Positions 42,970 through 56,288 of a stretch of DNA of 64,000 nucleotides are shown piece by piece. Location: contig NW_019775458.1 in the NCBI RefSeq assembly GCF_001039355.2, positions 167,400-231,399 on the forward strand. The letters run 5' to 3'. The translations under genes were made by a program, and so were the position numbers. A model generated the notes under the pieces. That model did not search any database. It saw only the letters and a program-made list of their open reading frames with translations, and had not been told where the DNA came from. The stretch comes from Lingula anatina. Taxonomy: Eukaryota > Brachiopoda > Lingulata > Lingulida > Lingulidae. Every line of letters begins with the position of its first letter. Position 1 is the first letter of the stretch.

Positions 42970-44046
42970 AAGGACTTTAGCTTTTATGTGGAGTATTTGT
43001 TTTTAGTAGAATGTAGTAGATTGAATATGTTCAGTACCGTAAAATAGTGACGTCGACATATCTATATAGCCTGGATGTTTGTATCTAGGTCCGTTTACAG
43101 TCTGTTTCCCCAAGGGCAAGGGGGTTGGCCTTTTTCGTGATTTTGGGTGCCAAATCAATGACAGACTACGTAAATGAAGAAATTGGAGTACCAGACAGCA
43201 TTTTTCCTTTTTTTTTTGTTTTTAAGATTCGTGTTCGCATATTCATTTTAGAAGCATCAGTTGAGAAGTAATTGGAAAAAGTGACAACACAGACGGATTT
43301 CTTTCTACTTTATCTTACTCTTTAGACCCTAAATATAAAAATCGAAAATCGATTATAATGATAAATACTGGCTTAAATGATTTTCACACGAAAGATTATA
43401 ATGAGAGATTATAATGTTCTGGAGTACTGCCTATGATATGCTTTTTTGTTGTGAAAAAAATAACAGAAATGGATAAAAATTACTGTCCTTTACCGCACTG
43501 TTTACTGCTTAAAACCTGCAAATTCAAATAATTCCAACTTGTCATACATTAACACTTATTCTCAGTGTACAGATCCATTTGAAGAAAACGGAAAAGTAAA
43601 ATATGAAATTAAAGATAGTCATGGATTCTACTCTTTTCTAAATCTATGATGACAGAAAATGCTAAATCTAGGATTTTCTTAAATCCTAAAGATTCGTGCC
43701 TTGCTAGTGTGGGGATGAAGTAACGAAGGTTTAGTCTATTTTGGTAACGAAAGTGTTAAAAATAACCCTTTTGGATAATATTCGCACGATATTTTAATAT
43801 TAAAAATACTAACAATTAGACCGCGCTGAAGGGGTATTACGAGATGCATATTTATTTTACTTGCACATTTTGTCCTCAAGCTCAAAAATATATTTTCACA
43901 ATGCCAGGTAACGAAGGTTTGCAAATTATTTTCTATGTGAATGCAGTTTTGCCGTGTTTCCTCTATTACAGCTGTGTCCTATCACTATATTCTCTTGCGA
44001 ATAATGGATGAAACTAAATTGATGATTTTCTTTATGGGTATAAATA

Positions 44047-44078
<32 letters not shown>

Positions 44079-45215
44079 ATCAAGCAACTAAAAATAATGA
44101 CGTGGTGCACCAAAAACCGCAACGAAGGGCTTTCAGTTTTTAGCCTCAAGCTATTTATCGAGCTACTAAAAAATAAACATACAATGCATTTACTGGTCTT
44201 TACACACTCGCTTCCTGAAAAGTTGCAGATTTTCTACTTTAGTAAAAATGAACTAGATCGATTGGCGGATGACAGATGATTCTGCGAGCGATTGTAAGGA
44301 AGATTTCAAATTAAACCCTTTTATGTTGTTTGTGTGAGAACAGATAAATGTGCTAATTATAATTTTACTTTGTAAGTTGCTAGACTCACCTTAATTAAGC
44401 TCTACCTCGACAAATAATTCTTCCGCTTGCTTACTTTTAATGAAATAAAAAATTAAATGGTCCTATATATTGAGAATGAGTGCATACGTGCGTCAACGAA
44501 GAGTGCCGGAACTTGAGGTAATTCACGTTGGCATTGGTCTTGGTCCAGCAAATATTTTTATCATAGGCAAAACAGCAAACTTTCATCACGACTAGTCCTG
44601 ACCACAGTGAAATAATTCGGATATGAGTCAGAATTGCATCATTCTTAGTTACAGATTTTTCTCCATAAAACCAACCTGTATGTGCTGAATGTGCCCCTTC
44701 ACTTCCTCCTGTGTGTCGTGTCTGACCGCGACAGGCACGTGGCTGCTTGGAGCTTTCCTCTGTGGATTCAGAATAATTTCTTGAAGGGGAGGGGAGGGCA
44801 CAAGGGTAGAACCTTTTTTTTCTAAGCGAAGCTATGTGCAAATGTGAAATAACAGATTAGTAAAATTTACTGAACTTTGCAGGTCACCGAAATAGAAAAA
44901 AATTGGCTTTGTTCGTCCTCGTTTAGCTTGTTGTAATGTGTTTTTGTTTTTCCTATCTCATAGGACGTGCTATGCACATGGGGTGTGATTTTAAGAAACC
45001 GCACATGCTCTTCTGAATCACTCTCAAAGCTTCAGCTTTCTCAGCATGATGATGCAGATTTCAGCAAAGATTTAACGTTTTTTTCTACTGAGGCGTGATG
45101 CGGACCTTTTTCAAAAACAATACAAAAAAGCACATTCAACTGCACAACTGTTCTATGATACTAGTTAGTGCATTAGTGCACTTTTTAATGTGTTTTGAGT
45201 CTTCTGGACTATCAC

Positions 45216-45247
<32 letters not shown>

Positions 45248-46112
45248 CACATTGCACTGATTGCATATACATGAGAAGCCGCACTTTATTTAGTTAAACC
45301 ACTTTACTCCGTGCATGGATCGTTGGTGGTTATTATGCCTTATATTTATCTGTGCCATAGGCAAGTAGAGTGCACTGCATCAGCAGGATAATGTATGGAA
45401 GAGAAATAAAAATTCGATTTTGTCATCCAACGTCACCTAGAACATTAAGGCCCAAATGCGTGCAAGCTTATCGGAGCAAAAGACGTACACAGCACAGTGT
45501 GTTTGAAAATAAAAAGACAAAAATAAAGACGTAAGACACACACACACATCACTATCGCTAAAGTCACAGATTTTAATTCAGGGTTAATTCATGCGTTTAA
45601 TATTTGTTGGTTGACATATATATTGATATATCAGTTATATTTGTCGTTCTCTTGCGTCAGGTCGATGTTAACTGTCCGTGGGGTAAGAAGCTGTCTTTTT
45701 AACGATAGAGAGGTATGTCATATTTCACCGTTCCTCTGTATTCATTAAGAAAATAAAGCACAGAATAGCCAACATATAAGGCTTATGTCCCAGTTTCTAA
45801 AGTCTTTACGATTTGTCTGAAAAATAATACACTAAATGCAAAAGTGTGTGAAACGTTCCTGATTTTCACCAAGTCAAGTGAAGGGCAACGACCGCTTGGT
45901 TGTCATCCAATCACAGTCTAGACCAAAGAAAGCCGTCTTCTTGAGTGGACGTCCTTTAATCAAAGGCGTACCCCAGCACTCGTTTTTCTTGCGAAAAGAA
46001 CCGTCAGTAATCCGGTTTATTGAAAATAAAATGAATAAAGATTATCTGACTATGCAAAAAGCCTGATGGACTAGATTTTCGTGCGAAGACGGAATGCTGG
46101 AGTGATAGGAAC

Positions 46113-46120
46113 TATTTAAA
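46113..46120 (+). promoter_or_regulatory. TATA-like box of gene D
   Basis: TATTTAAA 68 bases before the gene D start codon. The same word in the same context (gggaactatttaaat or similar) lies 74-75 bases before the first exons at 56218 and 59175, so it is probably the core promoter. Confidence 0.5.
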
Positions 46121-46180
46121 TGGATCATTGGGATTAATTTCGCAACCTTTAAATTTCACTTTGAACGATCAGCAAGAAAA

Positions 46181-46475
46181 ATGAAGAGGCTGGGCTTCAT
46201 TCTGTGCTGTGTGGTTTTGACACATGGTGATTTGTATATCACCAATCCAAGGTAAGACATTTTCAATTTGGTGTTTCTTTTTGGTGCTTTTTCCTAATAA
46301 TTGATCGTATATATGAACATGTTATCCACTGCCTATATCTTTAACCAACGCTTGTGGAACCCCAAACTTTAAGGGCGTTTTTAGTTTTTAATCTGAAATC
46401 TTCGTTTTTGTTCCTGATATTCATGTAAGCGCCACGATTTTAGAATTATGACAGAGATGGGCGTATCTCAGCACC

Positions 46476-46517
<42 letters not shown>

Positions 46518-47514
46518 ATCTGACTCTGTGATCAATCCTATTCTACATCTCTCATTGCTGAGGTTGGTTTCATACAGGGAATTTAACCCAAATAGTGGTA
46601 TTAACGTTCCCCTACAGATATATTTAAAGGAATCGAGGATCTTAATAGATTGTTAACAGTTTCCTTGAGTAAGTTTTTTTATAAGTACCACAGGCGGTGC
46701 AAATATTAACACCAGCATCCAATTTTGGCCTATCCCCAAGTATTTTCCTCCATAATTTCGTTTTTATGGAGCATATATAGAAAATGAAAAACAAATAATA
46801 ATCGATGCTTGGAACTTAGCCAATAGAAAAAAATTAAATTAATTAATAAAGATAACTTACAGATTTTCACATAGGCCTACACTGACATCAGAATCGTGAC
46901 AGTGAGGACAATAGGCATATAGATCCCGAATCATTCTGTTACATAATCCATATCCAATGCCCTCTGCTTATTTACGTCGTTCTTTACTTAAGCAGTCATG
47001 TGCGTCATTAATTTGGTAAAGGATTTCAGGACGTTTGATGCGGACAGTTGGTTGATTTTAAGGTATTATAACTCTTTGTGCCTTCCTTCTTGTGTTTTCT
47101 GAACCTTGAAATGTCTGCAGATATCAAAGCCTCCCAACTTTCACTTGTGGTCATTTTTAAAAAGAAGCGCAGGCCTTCGTGTTTGCATGATTCGTCCGTG
47201 AGGCGCAACACAAAGGGATGCAATGTTTATTACACCTTTATATAGCAATAAATAGATAAATAAATCAATCAATCTTATAAATCAATCAATCAATAAATAA
47301 ATCTTACTTACTACAGTTGAGGAAGACATTACTTTAAAGTGCATATCTACCGGTTTTTTAAGTTTTGAATTTCGATAAGATATAAGTCATTAGGTGTGAC
47401 ATATACTTGAGGACCTCAGAAAAATTCGTAAATTATAATCTTTCGTAATTAATCCTGTGCTTGTTACAGTACCTCTAAATGGGATCATTACAGCTGGTGT
47501 ATATTCACACAACC

Positions 47515-47568
<54 letters not shown>

Positions 47569-50500
47569 ACGTATTTTTTTTACTCTTTCCAGAGGAAGCA
47601 ATAACAGACTGAATGGTAATGGTCGGGAAGTGAGAAATAACAAGAGGTAACGGTTAACTTTTTTTTTTTTTTTGCAAAATTGTACTTTTTTGTCTCTAGC
47701 TAGAAAGACGAGAAATCAGTTTACTTAACCATGATGCATTGTGTGTGCATCCGCAAGAATCTACATGTATATTTTGCTAAGCGAAACAATTCTAATAAAA
47801 TGTTGTAGACGGGGCGATTTAACCACGATTTGTAAGATACAGGGATGAAAAATAGCTTGTTTTTTGTCTCGTTTTGCTTATCAAATTTATTTTTGACAGA
47901 GGGAGAAATGGTAATGTCCAGCTGTATTCGACATTGTTAAAGGGTCAGAGAAGATGAGCTGCAAAATTCTTAATCTGCAAAATGAACAAAAGTAAATGCG
48001 TTTTTGAGAAATCAATAGGCAATCGCATTTTTTCAAATATTATTCCAGGTTATTCGATTCCCAAAATAACAACCGCGGTGGATACAATGTGGGAGACCCT
48101 ATGTACTACTACGAGGGATCTACACTTAGCATAGAGTGGTACGTTGTTATTTCTATTCCTTACTAATAAAGGCCAAGCACCTGCTATTTATTCATTTTAA
48201 TCGTTGTAGATGGGGCTGTATTTTACGGTCACCCTTGGCTCATCGGGCCAATTAGTTTCATTCATCTTTTTTCTTTAATGCTATTTCTGTTTCATGATGT
48301 TAAATTTTTAACAGTTTTAAGTAGAGCTATTTTCGTTTTTGATTGGATGTTCATGTGTTTTTTTTCTCTTTTTTTCTTTTTTTCTTGATAGTTGTTCTAT
48401 GGGCTTATTTAAATTTCATTCATTGTGCAAAGGTCATTTTTTTTCTTTTATCCGAGCTTACATTTTATTTTAACATGTTCATGTATACCGGTGAAAAAAG
48501 TTGACTCGGTCAAAGGGATATTTTTCATTGTATCTGTTGATAAGGAGGTCAAGGTCGAAAGCACACTGTAAAAACAGTGTTTAGCTCCGAGACACATTTC
48601 TAAGCGCCTGTTTTGTCTCTTTTTTTCCACGCGTTTAGCACCTAAGCACGTTTAGCCTATTAACATGTTACACGCTTTGACGTGCTTGACGCCTAATAAC
48701 CGTAGGGTGTATTTGTTTAACTTTAAGGTTGTAACGTTTTCAACTGTTTCAGTCACTACACACACACACGTTAGGCACCTTTAACTGCTATAGCTATCTC
48801 TATCTATAACAGGGTACCGTGAACTGTCAACATAGTTGATTCACACCATCATCTTTACAGCGGGACTTATTCATCCTTGTGTTAGCTGACCTTGCGAGGA
48901 AGTTAATTGGAATATATTTCTGAAAAACAAGTTAGGAAAATTCACTAGTTTACTAAAGACACGAAACAACCACGGAAACAACTATCACTTTTACTTTAAA
49001 ACATTTTTTTTCATATTTTGATAAAATGCGTTAAGGTATTGATGTTCATTTATTTTTTCCGGAAGTAATGACCAATAGAACATCAGGATGATGGTGGGGT
49101 ATTCATTATAATGGTTTATTTAAGCTTTCATCACATGCTGGTTATTTTGGTAAAGATAGTCCGAATATTTTGCAAATCGCACCGCTCTAGTCGCCGACTA
49201 ACCCAAGCCCATTTTGGAATTAACCGCTAACTGTAGTTCATACAGCATAAGACGTGTTTTGGTGATTAATTAAAAAAGTTTTCAAAACATTAAATAATGT
49301 TTTTCCAGAATGTTATACAACTGCAAGTGCATCATTTTGCATGGAATTAAAAACACCCATAACGTTACCATGACGTTATTCTATACCATCACCATCATGT
49401 AACCAGCTGATAACGTCGTGAAAACGTTATTTGTTATTTGGATTATTACTTAATATGCCTATTTTAAATAATCACACGTTACTGCAAGGAAGGACACAAC
49501 GCGTTCGAGCAGGCTGCTTCTCGCCTCCAACAGCTCCATATGTTTACAAAGGGAAGTGTTAAGCAAAATTGTTGAGTCTTGTAATAAACTTGTTATGGGA
49601 TCGTATATATGGGATTGAGAAGCATTTTTTTCTGTGACGAACTTGAAAAGCTAAACATGTTGTTTAGCAGCTCCACGCGTTAAGGAATTCCACACCTATA
49701 GCAGCTCCATATGTTTAGCAGCCTCACGCGCTTAGCAGGGAAGTGCTTAGCCAATGTGCTAAGCTTGTGATAGACTTGTTATAGAATCGTATTCCGGTGA
49801 AGCTAAACGCATAGCTAAACGTGTAACAATGCCAACGTGTCTAGCTTTTTCTTCTGTGAAACGTTTGAAAAGCTATACGCGTTTAGCATTTACACAGATT
49901 TCTAAATGCGTATAGGCGCCTAACGTGTGTTGTATGTATTTAAATGCTAAACACTGTTTTTACAGTGCACCCACTAACATTTTTTCGAACCTCAGCAGTT
50001 TTAAATAAAAAAATCAAATTTGCTGAATATCAGTAAATGATCTAAAAGTTGAAATACGTAACAGAAGGAAATTTTATATGTAAAAAGTTCATTGTTCCTT
50101 ACATATCTTTGAATGATTTATCACTTTTATTTCTATTACAATATGGATGTAGAATTACGCCCTTTTTGTTGTAATTTTTATCGTTATTTGATATCGTTAA
50201 TGGTAGTAGAAATAGTTGGAATATCATCATCATCATCATCATCTGCGTCTTCGTCATGGGTATTCTTCTCATTCTTTTAAGGGCTAACCAGCACAGCTGC
50301 GCGGACCAGAACGCTAACTGCGAGCTTATATTGCAGTACATGTGCGATGACAAGATCAGAGACGGAAGAACGACTCGGACGATTCGGGACAACCAGGACC
50401 GAAATACAGGCTTTGGGATGCACGAAGAATGGCAACACTATCTGTACTGTCGCACTAGGCGTAGAAACCAGGGGCTTTTCTTGGCAGATCAGGTAGGCAA

Positions 50501-53500
50501 GGGCTTCTTTTTATCGCTGATGCAGTTGCGCGCGTTTTTCCTTTTCATTGGGAATAATGTGACGCTGCTGTTCACAAGGAAAATCTTGCCGAGTAAATTA
50601 GACGAGCACGTTTTACTATGACTTGTCGGGTAGGGCACTGGGATAAGAAATTATTTTTGTCTCTTTGTGCTCATTTTTGGAGAGAGAGCATGGGGAAGGG
50701 GTTTATATATACATGTACGAAGGTAAAGACACACACAGACTTAAAATACGCGTACAAGAGAGAATACGGATCGCACCAAACCTTGTTATGGATTTTAACC
50801 ACCAAATCTAATCTAATTTCAATATATGCATTTTTCTAAGAACCTTGGGCGCAATGATGCTAGATACACAAGACAGAACGCAGGTGGCACTAAACGTGGT
50901 TACGAATGTCCAGAAGAGAGAGACTACTATCCCTATTGGCACCACTCCCCTTGGAAGGTAGGCCTTCATGTTCATGTTTATTATAATTAACTTCAGCTTT
51001 GATGTAACAACACACTGTGTCCAAACTGGGAACAAACTCAAGGCCGTAAATCGCCCAAATAGTTGAGTCACTTACATGCTTCCCTTAGAGCATGGGCTCT
51101 TTATTTATACTAATATCAATTTTGGTTTTGTCTTGAATTTCTCGTTATACTCTTTTTGCTGAGGGAGGCGGTGTACGTTCGAACCGGGGGTGGGGGGGGG
51201 AGGGGGGGTGCACGTGACCTTCTGTGCCCCTTTTCGGCTTCACCATCGATCTCATGTTTTAATATATTTAGGACATTGCCGTCTTGACCAATGACGTTGA
51301 ACGCTGCGACTATTACCAGCAAGAGAGTTTCAATGTGAAGTCCAGATGGTCGTGTGTCATCGACAGAAACCAGCTGAATAGATATTATCGCAGGAATATT
51401 GTCATCCCAGACAACAAAGAGGATTGTGAGGTAAGTGTCAATCATTTCCGGGGGGGGGGTGAAGCACGCCACATGTAAAAGGAACATTTTTTGGCTTTAA
51501 TTTTTGATATACGACATACGTAATTCGTTCTTCTTTCTTGGCTCTTTAGAACTTCAAAATACGCGGAAGATCGGTAGGTGCACAGTGGACTGAGTTTCCT
51601 GCACATGGTCTTCCGCCGCCACAGTGTATCAAGGCTCCCTGGTCACGTGACAACCACAACGGCAACGGGATTGGAGGAAATTTCAATACATACGATTGGG
51701 TAATTCCGGAGGGTATTGCTCATGAGAAATGCGTCTTACGGATGAGGTAATTGGTTCTTGAAATAATTGAAAAAAACATGAAATGATTTATTTGATGCTA
51801 TTCAGCAAATAAAACACAAATAATAGTCACGAGAATAATTTTTGCGAATTTTTTTTATCCGTTATAGTACCCTTAACTTGCCTTGTTTGAGAATTTAGTA
51901 TATGCAGTTAGAATTTTTTGTTGATCGGTCTTAGAATTTTTTATATAATTTATATGAACATAGCGCTGAGGTGTTTGTGGAGAACAGTTAAAGGAAATTC
52001 CTCTTCAAAATAATATTCTAATTATCATTTTTATATCATTATAAATATTAACTTTGCAGATACAACATTTCTACTAACGATTACGACTCTTGGAACACAG
52101 ATGCGTCTTCCAACACTGATAGCGACACAGACGGTTCCAAAATTGACCTTTTAAAGACCTTCAATTTTCCCGACCAAGAAACTGCTGAAGCACGCGGCTA
52201 TGTCTTCCAGAATAACCCGGATGTTGAGGTGTTTCCGGACCTCGATGTGAAGCTTGCATTGGCCATCAACACGGCTCAGTTTGGACGTACTTTTCAGGAC
52301 AGGTAGACATACCATTTAAATTACATTCTGAAAAATCATGCTGCTGATATGACTAAGTATAACAAATAAGGACAAATTGTGCATGCGATATTCATAGGAC
52401 ACCACCTTTTAGAGGCGTCCTCTGCGAACAGCACATCCTATGAATTGCTTCTCTTGATAAGATAATACAGAGATGTGAATGGTACCTATGTTGGAACGAT
52501 AATCTGTCTTAAAATATGCTATTTGTATTAAGCACCATATCGTTTTTTCTTCTTTATCCAACAATATTATGATTTTATTTTATCGTTTTAAACATCTCTT
52601 TGGTACTTGCACGAAGGCCTATGAGCAGCATATAAATAAATTAAAGCAGCAAAATAAATAGTCATATAATGGAGGCAAAAGAATGTAAATAATTCTATGA
52701 TATGGTCTCAAATTATATCATTATTGAAAATGAATATCATATTTAACGTAGCAATTATACAGTTATTAAATATTGCTCATAGAAATGTTTTTTTTTTTTT
52801 GGGTAACTCTGATGCGTGACAATAGAAAAAATACATAACAGTCAGCGTTCTCAATGACAATAACCACAAGAAAGTGAAGACTCGGCAAAATATAATAATC
52901 AGTAAATTATTGGTGAATTTTCACTCCAATGGTTTTTTCGTAGGTCCCATGTGTTCGAAATTAGGCAGAGACCTGCCGAGCTGAAAGACGTCACCATCCA
53001 CAATTTGAACGTGAGAGGAAAGCGCGGTAACAACCAACAGGTGTACCCAGCAGTGGAATACGACTTTGTCCCCAACACTTTGGAGATAAACACTAATGAC
53101 TTTGTGCATATTCAGTACGTTACCCGTAATTTTATATACTACCAAACTACATTTGGTTCGTACGAGCTCAGCTTTTGCCAATAAAAGGGGTATTTTTGAA
53201 AAATATTTGGATACGTAAAATAATTATTATACTTTATAGGAGTAGATTTTGATTAATTTTTAACCATTGTGATAATTATTTTGAACAGTTTTCTTAACTG
53301 CATTGCAATGTACGGAAAACTGATACCTTTTCAATCAATAAATGAATGAATTGATAAATATATATATAATTTTGTGTTCCTACCAGATGGACAGGATCAG
53401 ATAGAAATCCCCGCAACAACGCCGGAAATGGACGAAGGGGCACTGACCGTAACAACATGGTCATGCTTAAGAACAAGGTCTACCCTGAAGGAACGCCCGG

Positions 53501-54241
53501 ACTTGCTTACGGTGGACTGGATGTCCTTGGGCAGTATGGAGCTAACTATCCCATGCACTTGGACAACGTGACCCGCCTGATCGGGGCCTCGACAGAAACG
53601 AGAGCTGTCCTCCAGAAGATGGCGCTGTTGGCACCCCGTAAGTGCACTGACTTGTATTTTAAAGAAGTCAATTAGCGTCAGGAGCTCTTAGCAAAGTGCT
53701 CTTACAATTGTTATTTAGAATCAATTGACATTTAAAATATAAAACTGTAAATTGCTATTGTACATTTAAATTTTGACTTATAACTTAGGACGGGAACTAC
53801 TTACAAATAAATCAGAAAACTTTACCAGTAGGTGATATTTTATCATAAAACTGTTCACGGTTTTTCTTCTCTTTTTTATTTATGTTTATTTATATATTTA
53901 GTTATTAATTAATTAATTATTAATTTATTTATTGGGCGGGGGTAGCACAGTACTTCGTTCACGAATCAAGGCTTATAGTTCATTTCAAATTGGAGAGGGG
54001 TGCTGTGCAGTACTAAAATTACGCTAATTATGAAAAGTTTGTTTTGTTTTTTTTTTCATATATTTTAGCCCGATACAGTGGCAGCATGGTTCTGCTGGAC
54101 AATGCCAAAGCCTACTATGACGTAGGTCCTCTTCAGTTCGCTAAGGAGGGCGTGTTCCACTTCATGTGTACCAGGAACAACGCCTTCACCAACAGAAGCC
54201 AGAAGGGGAGAATCATCGTTCGTGACGCTTCTTCAAAATAG
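46181..54241 (+). CDS. DD3-3-like secreted protein (gene D)
   Basis: Eleven exons: 46181-46251, 47593-47646, 48049-48138, 50282-50492, 50841-50957, 51272-51430, 51550-51746, 52060-52302, 52944-53114, 53387-53637, 54069-54241. Phases agree; 578 aa, stop TAG. The signal peptide [16 protein letters not shown] is followed by [14 protein letters not shown]. The exon plan equals gene C. Conserved blocks: [96 protein letters not shown]. Intron 3 is 2.1 kb because of a 1.4-kb inserted element, which gene E lacks. It is closest to gene E by exon sequence. Function unknown; predicted extracellular. Confidence 0.92.
47513..47567. repeat. CA microsatellite in gene D intron 1
   Basis: CA/CG dinucleotide tract shortly before the exon 2 acceptor. 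Comparable CA tracts mark the left edges of the duplicated units at about 55013 and 58014. Confidence 0.85.
48564..49967. mobile_element. 1.4-kb CACTG-ended inverted-repeat element
   Basis: The left end CACTGTAAAAACAGTGTTTA at 48564 is mirrored by taaacactgtttttacagtg ending at 49967; the outer 20 bases match exactly. The interior is studded with variants of gctaaacgcg and cgcgtttagc in both orientations, a typical sub-terminal repeat pattern. No transposase frame is seen, so it is non-autonomous. CACTG ends suggest the CACTA/Chapaev (CMC) group. A 2-bp CA duplication is possible but weak. It lies in gene D intron 3; the matching place in gene E (near 61905) has no insert. Confidence 0.8.
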
Positions 54242-55006
54242 GTCACAACTTCGCTTGCATGAGATCTAGAGTGCTTTCTTTCTTTTGATATTAATTAAGG
54301 ACAGCAATGATCCACGTAGAATTTCAGAATATTTAAAAACACTCTTTGAAATAAATTAAATGCGGTTTTGAAGTCCGACTGGCTCATAAGTAATATCTTA
54401 GTCTGTCAGAAATTTTGGAATATGGAAACTCTGATTTGACAGCCTTATCGAAAATTATTACAAGAACGGAAGGTAATATTCTGCTAGTGTGGTTTGGTAA
54501 TGCCAAGAAAAGTTTGCAATGATATAAATTAACCGGTGCGGGCATTCCTGATTCAAATGTGGAACAAGAAATAGGCTTGATTTCCATCGGGAAAGTAAGT
54601 TCTAGTTATAATAAACAGAACTGCAAAAACCAGCTCACGATTTTCCGTTTCATTAGAATCAAATACCAATACAATTTATACATAGTATATACTGTGCATA
54701 TACATGTATACTGCAGCAAATTTGAAACAATTAGTCATTGTGAAAAGGACGTCTGACATAACAATACTCCAAATGTTAACTTTTTCATTTAGAACACAAT
54801 AGAATATTAAGGCAAAGTAACCGTTACTAGAATACATACTCATGTGAGCAGTACGTCTACACATCACGATATGCTATATTTACTCGTTAAACTGTTTTGC
54901 TTGATCCACAATGCTGGCCAGTTAACGCGATGTTGAGCTTTGCATTAACACGTTTTCAACTTAGTCATGGATTACGTCCATTTCAGTACACACACGGGTG
55001 CGCGTG

Positions 55007-55053
<47 letters not shown>

Positions 55054-55127
55054 ACTTGAACACACCAACTGGAAGGCTTGCAGAGGTGCCTTTTGATATT
55101 CGCATTGTATTATATCATTCGACGTAG
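54242..55127. other. intergenic region after gene D
   Basis: 3' UTR of D, then AT-rich sequence ending in a CA microsatellite (about 55013-55048) that marks the left edge of the first duplicated unit. No gene is supported. Confidence 0.5.
54350..54355 (+). promoter_or_regulatory. poly(A) signal of gene D
   Basis: AATAAA about 110 bases after the gene D stop codon. Confidence 0.6.
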
Positions 55128-55289
55128 GTCTCACTCGTTTCGTATTAGAGAAAGACCCATTATTATCCATAATTTGAAGGGGAGAGGAAAACGCAGTACA
55201 TGTAACAACCAACAGGTGTACCCAGGAGTGGAGTACGACTTTGTCCCCAACACCCTGGAGATAAACACAAAAGAGTTCGTTCACTTTCA
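55128..55289 (+). pseudogene. orphan DD3-3 exon 9 (unit 1)
   Basis: An exon-9 copy with intact acceptor and donor (ttcgacgtag / CA|GTAAGT), open through 162 bases. It encodes RSHSFRIRERP, a shortened linker, then [22 protein letters not shown]. It lacks about 6 residues after the ERP motif relative to C and D, and VRGKRG is changed. Flanking intron sequence resembles gene C introns 8 and 9. No exon 8 or 10 lies nearby, so it cannot be part of a whole gene here. Confidence 0.75.
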
Positions 55290-56217
55290 GTAAGTACACA
55301 ATGTGAATATTTTTGATGACAGCGAAATCTCTGCCTAGTCCTCCCATATATATACATTTTTTTCAAATCATTTTTACGGATAGAAATGTTATTCATATAC
55401 GAATCAAAAGCAGCTTAAAATAGACATATCGTGAAAAAAAAAAAAACGATTTTCTAAAAAGGAATTTTTCAAACAATTTTGACAGGTGTTGTGTCTCATT
55501 CGTTCCTTCGGTCGTTGCTTTTTTTTTTTTTGGGACTCGATGAAGTATTGATGAATAGAGACGGAACATACAAATATACTTGTATCATCTTTGCAACAGT
55601 CACAAACTTCAACCCAGGGTTGATTTATCTTATTAGATATTGATTGAATGACATATTTATTTATATAATGATCATATTCATCTCTCTTTTAACTACCGGA
55701 GGGGAGAAAAAGCCTTTTTAACAATAGAAAGGAATGTCATATTACCTCTGCATTCAACAAGAACATACAACACAAAATGATTGTCAAATAACGTCTGTGT
55801 AACGTAGCTTTTAAAGTGCTTACAATTGGTTATAAGATTAGATCCCGTCTGTGCCGTGAATGAATGCAAAATAATGCCAAACGTTTCTCATTTCTACCCA
55901 TTCAAGGGATCAGATCATTGAATCACGTCAGTCGCTACTGGTGAACATCTAATCTAGACCAAGGAAAGCCGTCTCCATACGTGGGCGTCCTTTAATCAAA
56001 GTAGTCCCCTTGCACTTGTTTTTTTCGCGAGGGTGAACCGTCAGTGATCAGGATTATTGAAAACAAAATAAAAAAATCTGAATATTCATTAAGTATGATG
56101 GACTAGATTTCCTGGCGAAGAAGGAATACGGAGTGATGGGAACTATTTAAATGGACCGCCGGGGCTTGTTTTGCAACATTAAAATTTATCGTTACTTTGG
56201 CCGGCCAACAGGGAAAA
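55290..56217. other. promoter-side sequence of unit 1
   Basis: About 0.93 kb, nearly identical to 58258-59174 and more distantly similar to 45590-46180 upstream of gene D. It contains TATTTAAA at 56144-56151, 74 bases before the first-exon ATG. Confidence 0.6.
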
Positions 56218-56288
56218 ATGAAGACGCTGGGATTCCTCCTGTGTTGCGTGGTTTTAACACATGGTGATTTATACATCACTAATCCAAG
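56218..56288 (+). CDS. duplicated DD3-3 first exon (unit 1), partial
   Basis: 71 bases encoding a signal peptide ([16 protein letters not shown]) and DLYITNPR, ending in phase 2 at a GTAAGA donor. The encoded peptide is identical to gene E exon 1 at 59175. No exon 2 follows before the next unit. It may therefore be an alternative first exon and promoter for gene E (splicing to 60825), a dead copy, or an assembly duplicate. Confidence 0.6.

Larger units (their letters stand above)
42763..46180. other. intergenic region between genes C and D
   Basis: 3' UTR of C, then 3 kb without a supported gene. It includes an A-run near 44048-44077 and a GA tract near 45218-45247. From about 45590 to the gene D start it is recognisably similar to the promoter blocks upstream of the first exons at 56218 and 59175. 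A 134-codon minus-strand frame at 44437-44841 has no recognisable domain. Confidence 0.5.

Noticed and set aside
44437-44841. 134-codon minus-strand open frame between genes C and D
   Set aside because: No recognisable motif; flanks look like ordinary intergenic sequence.
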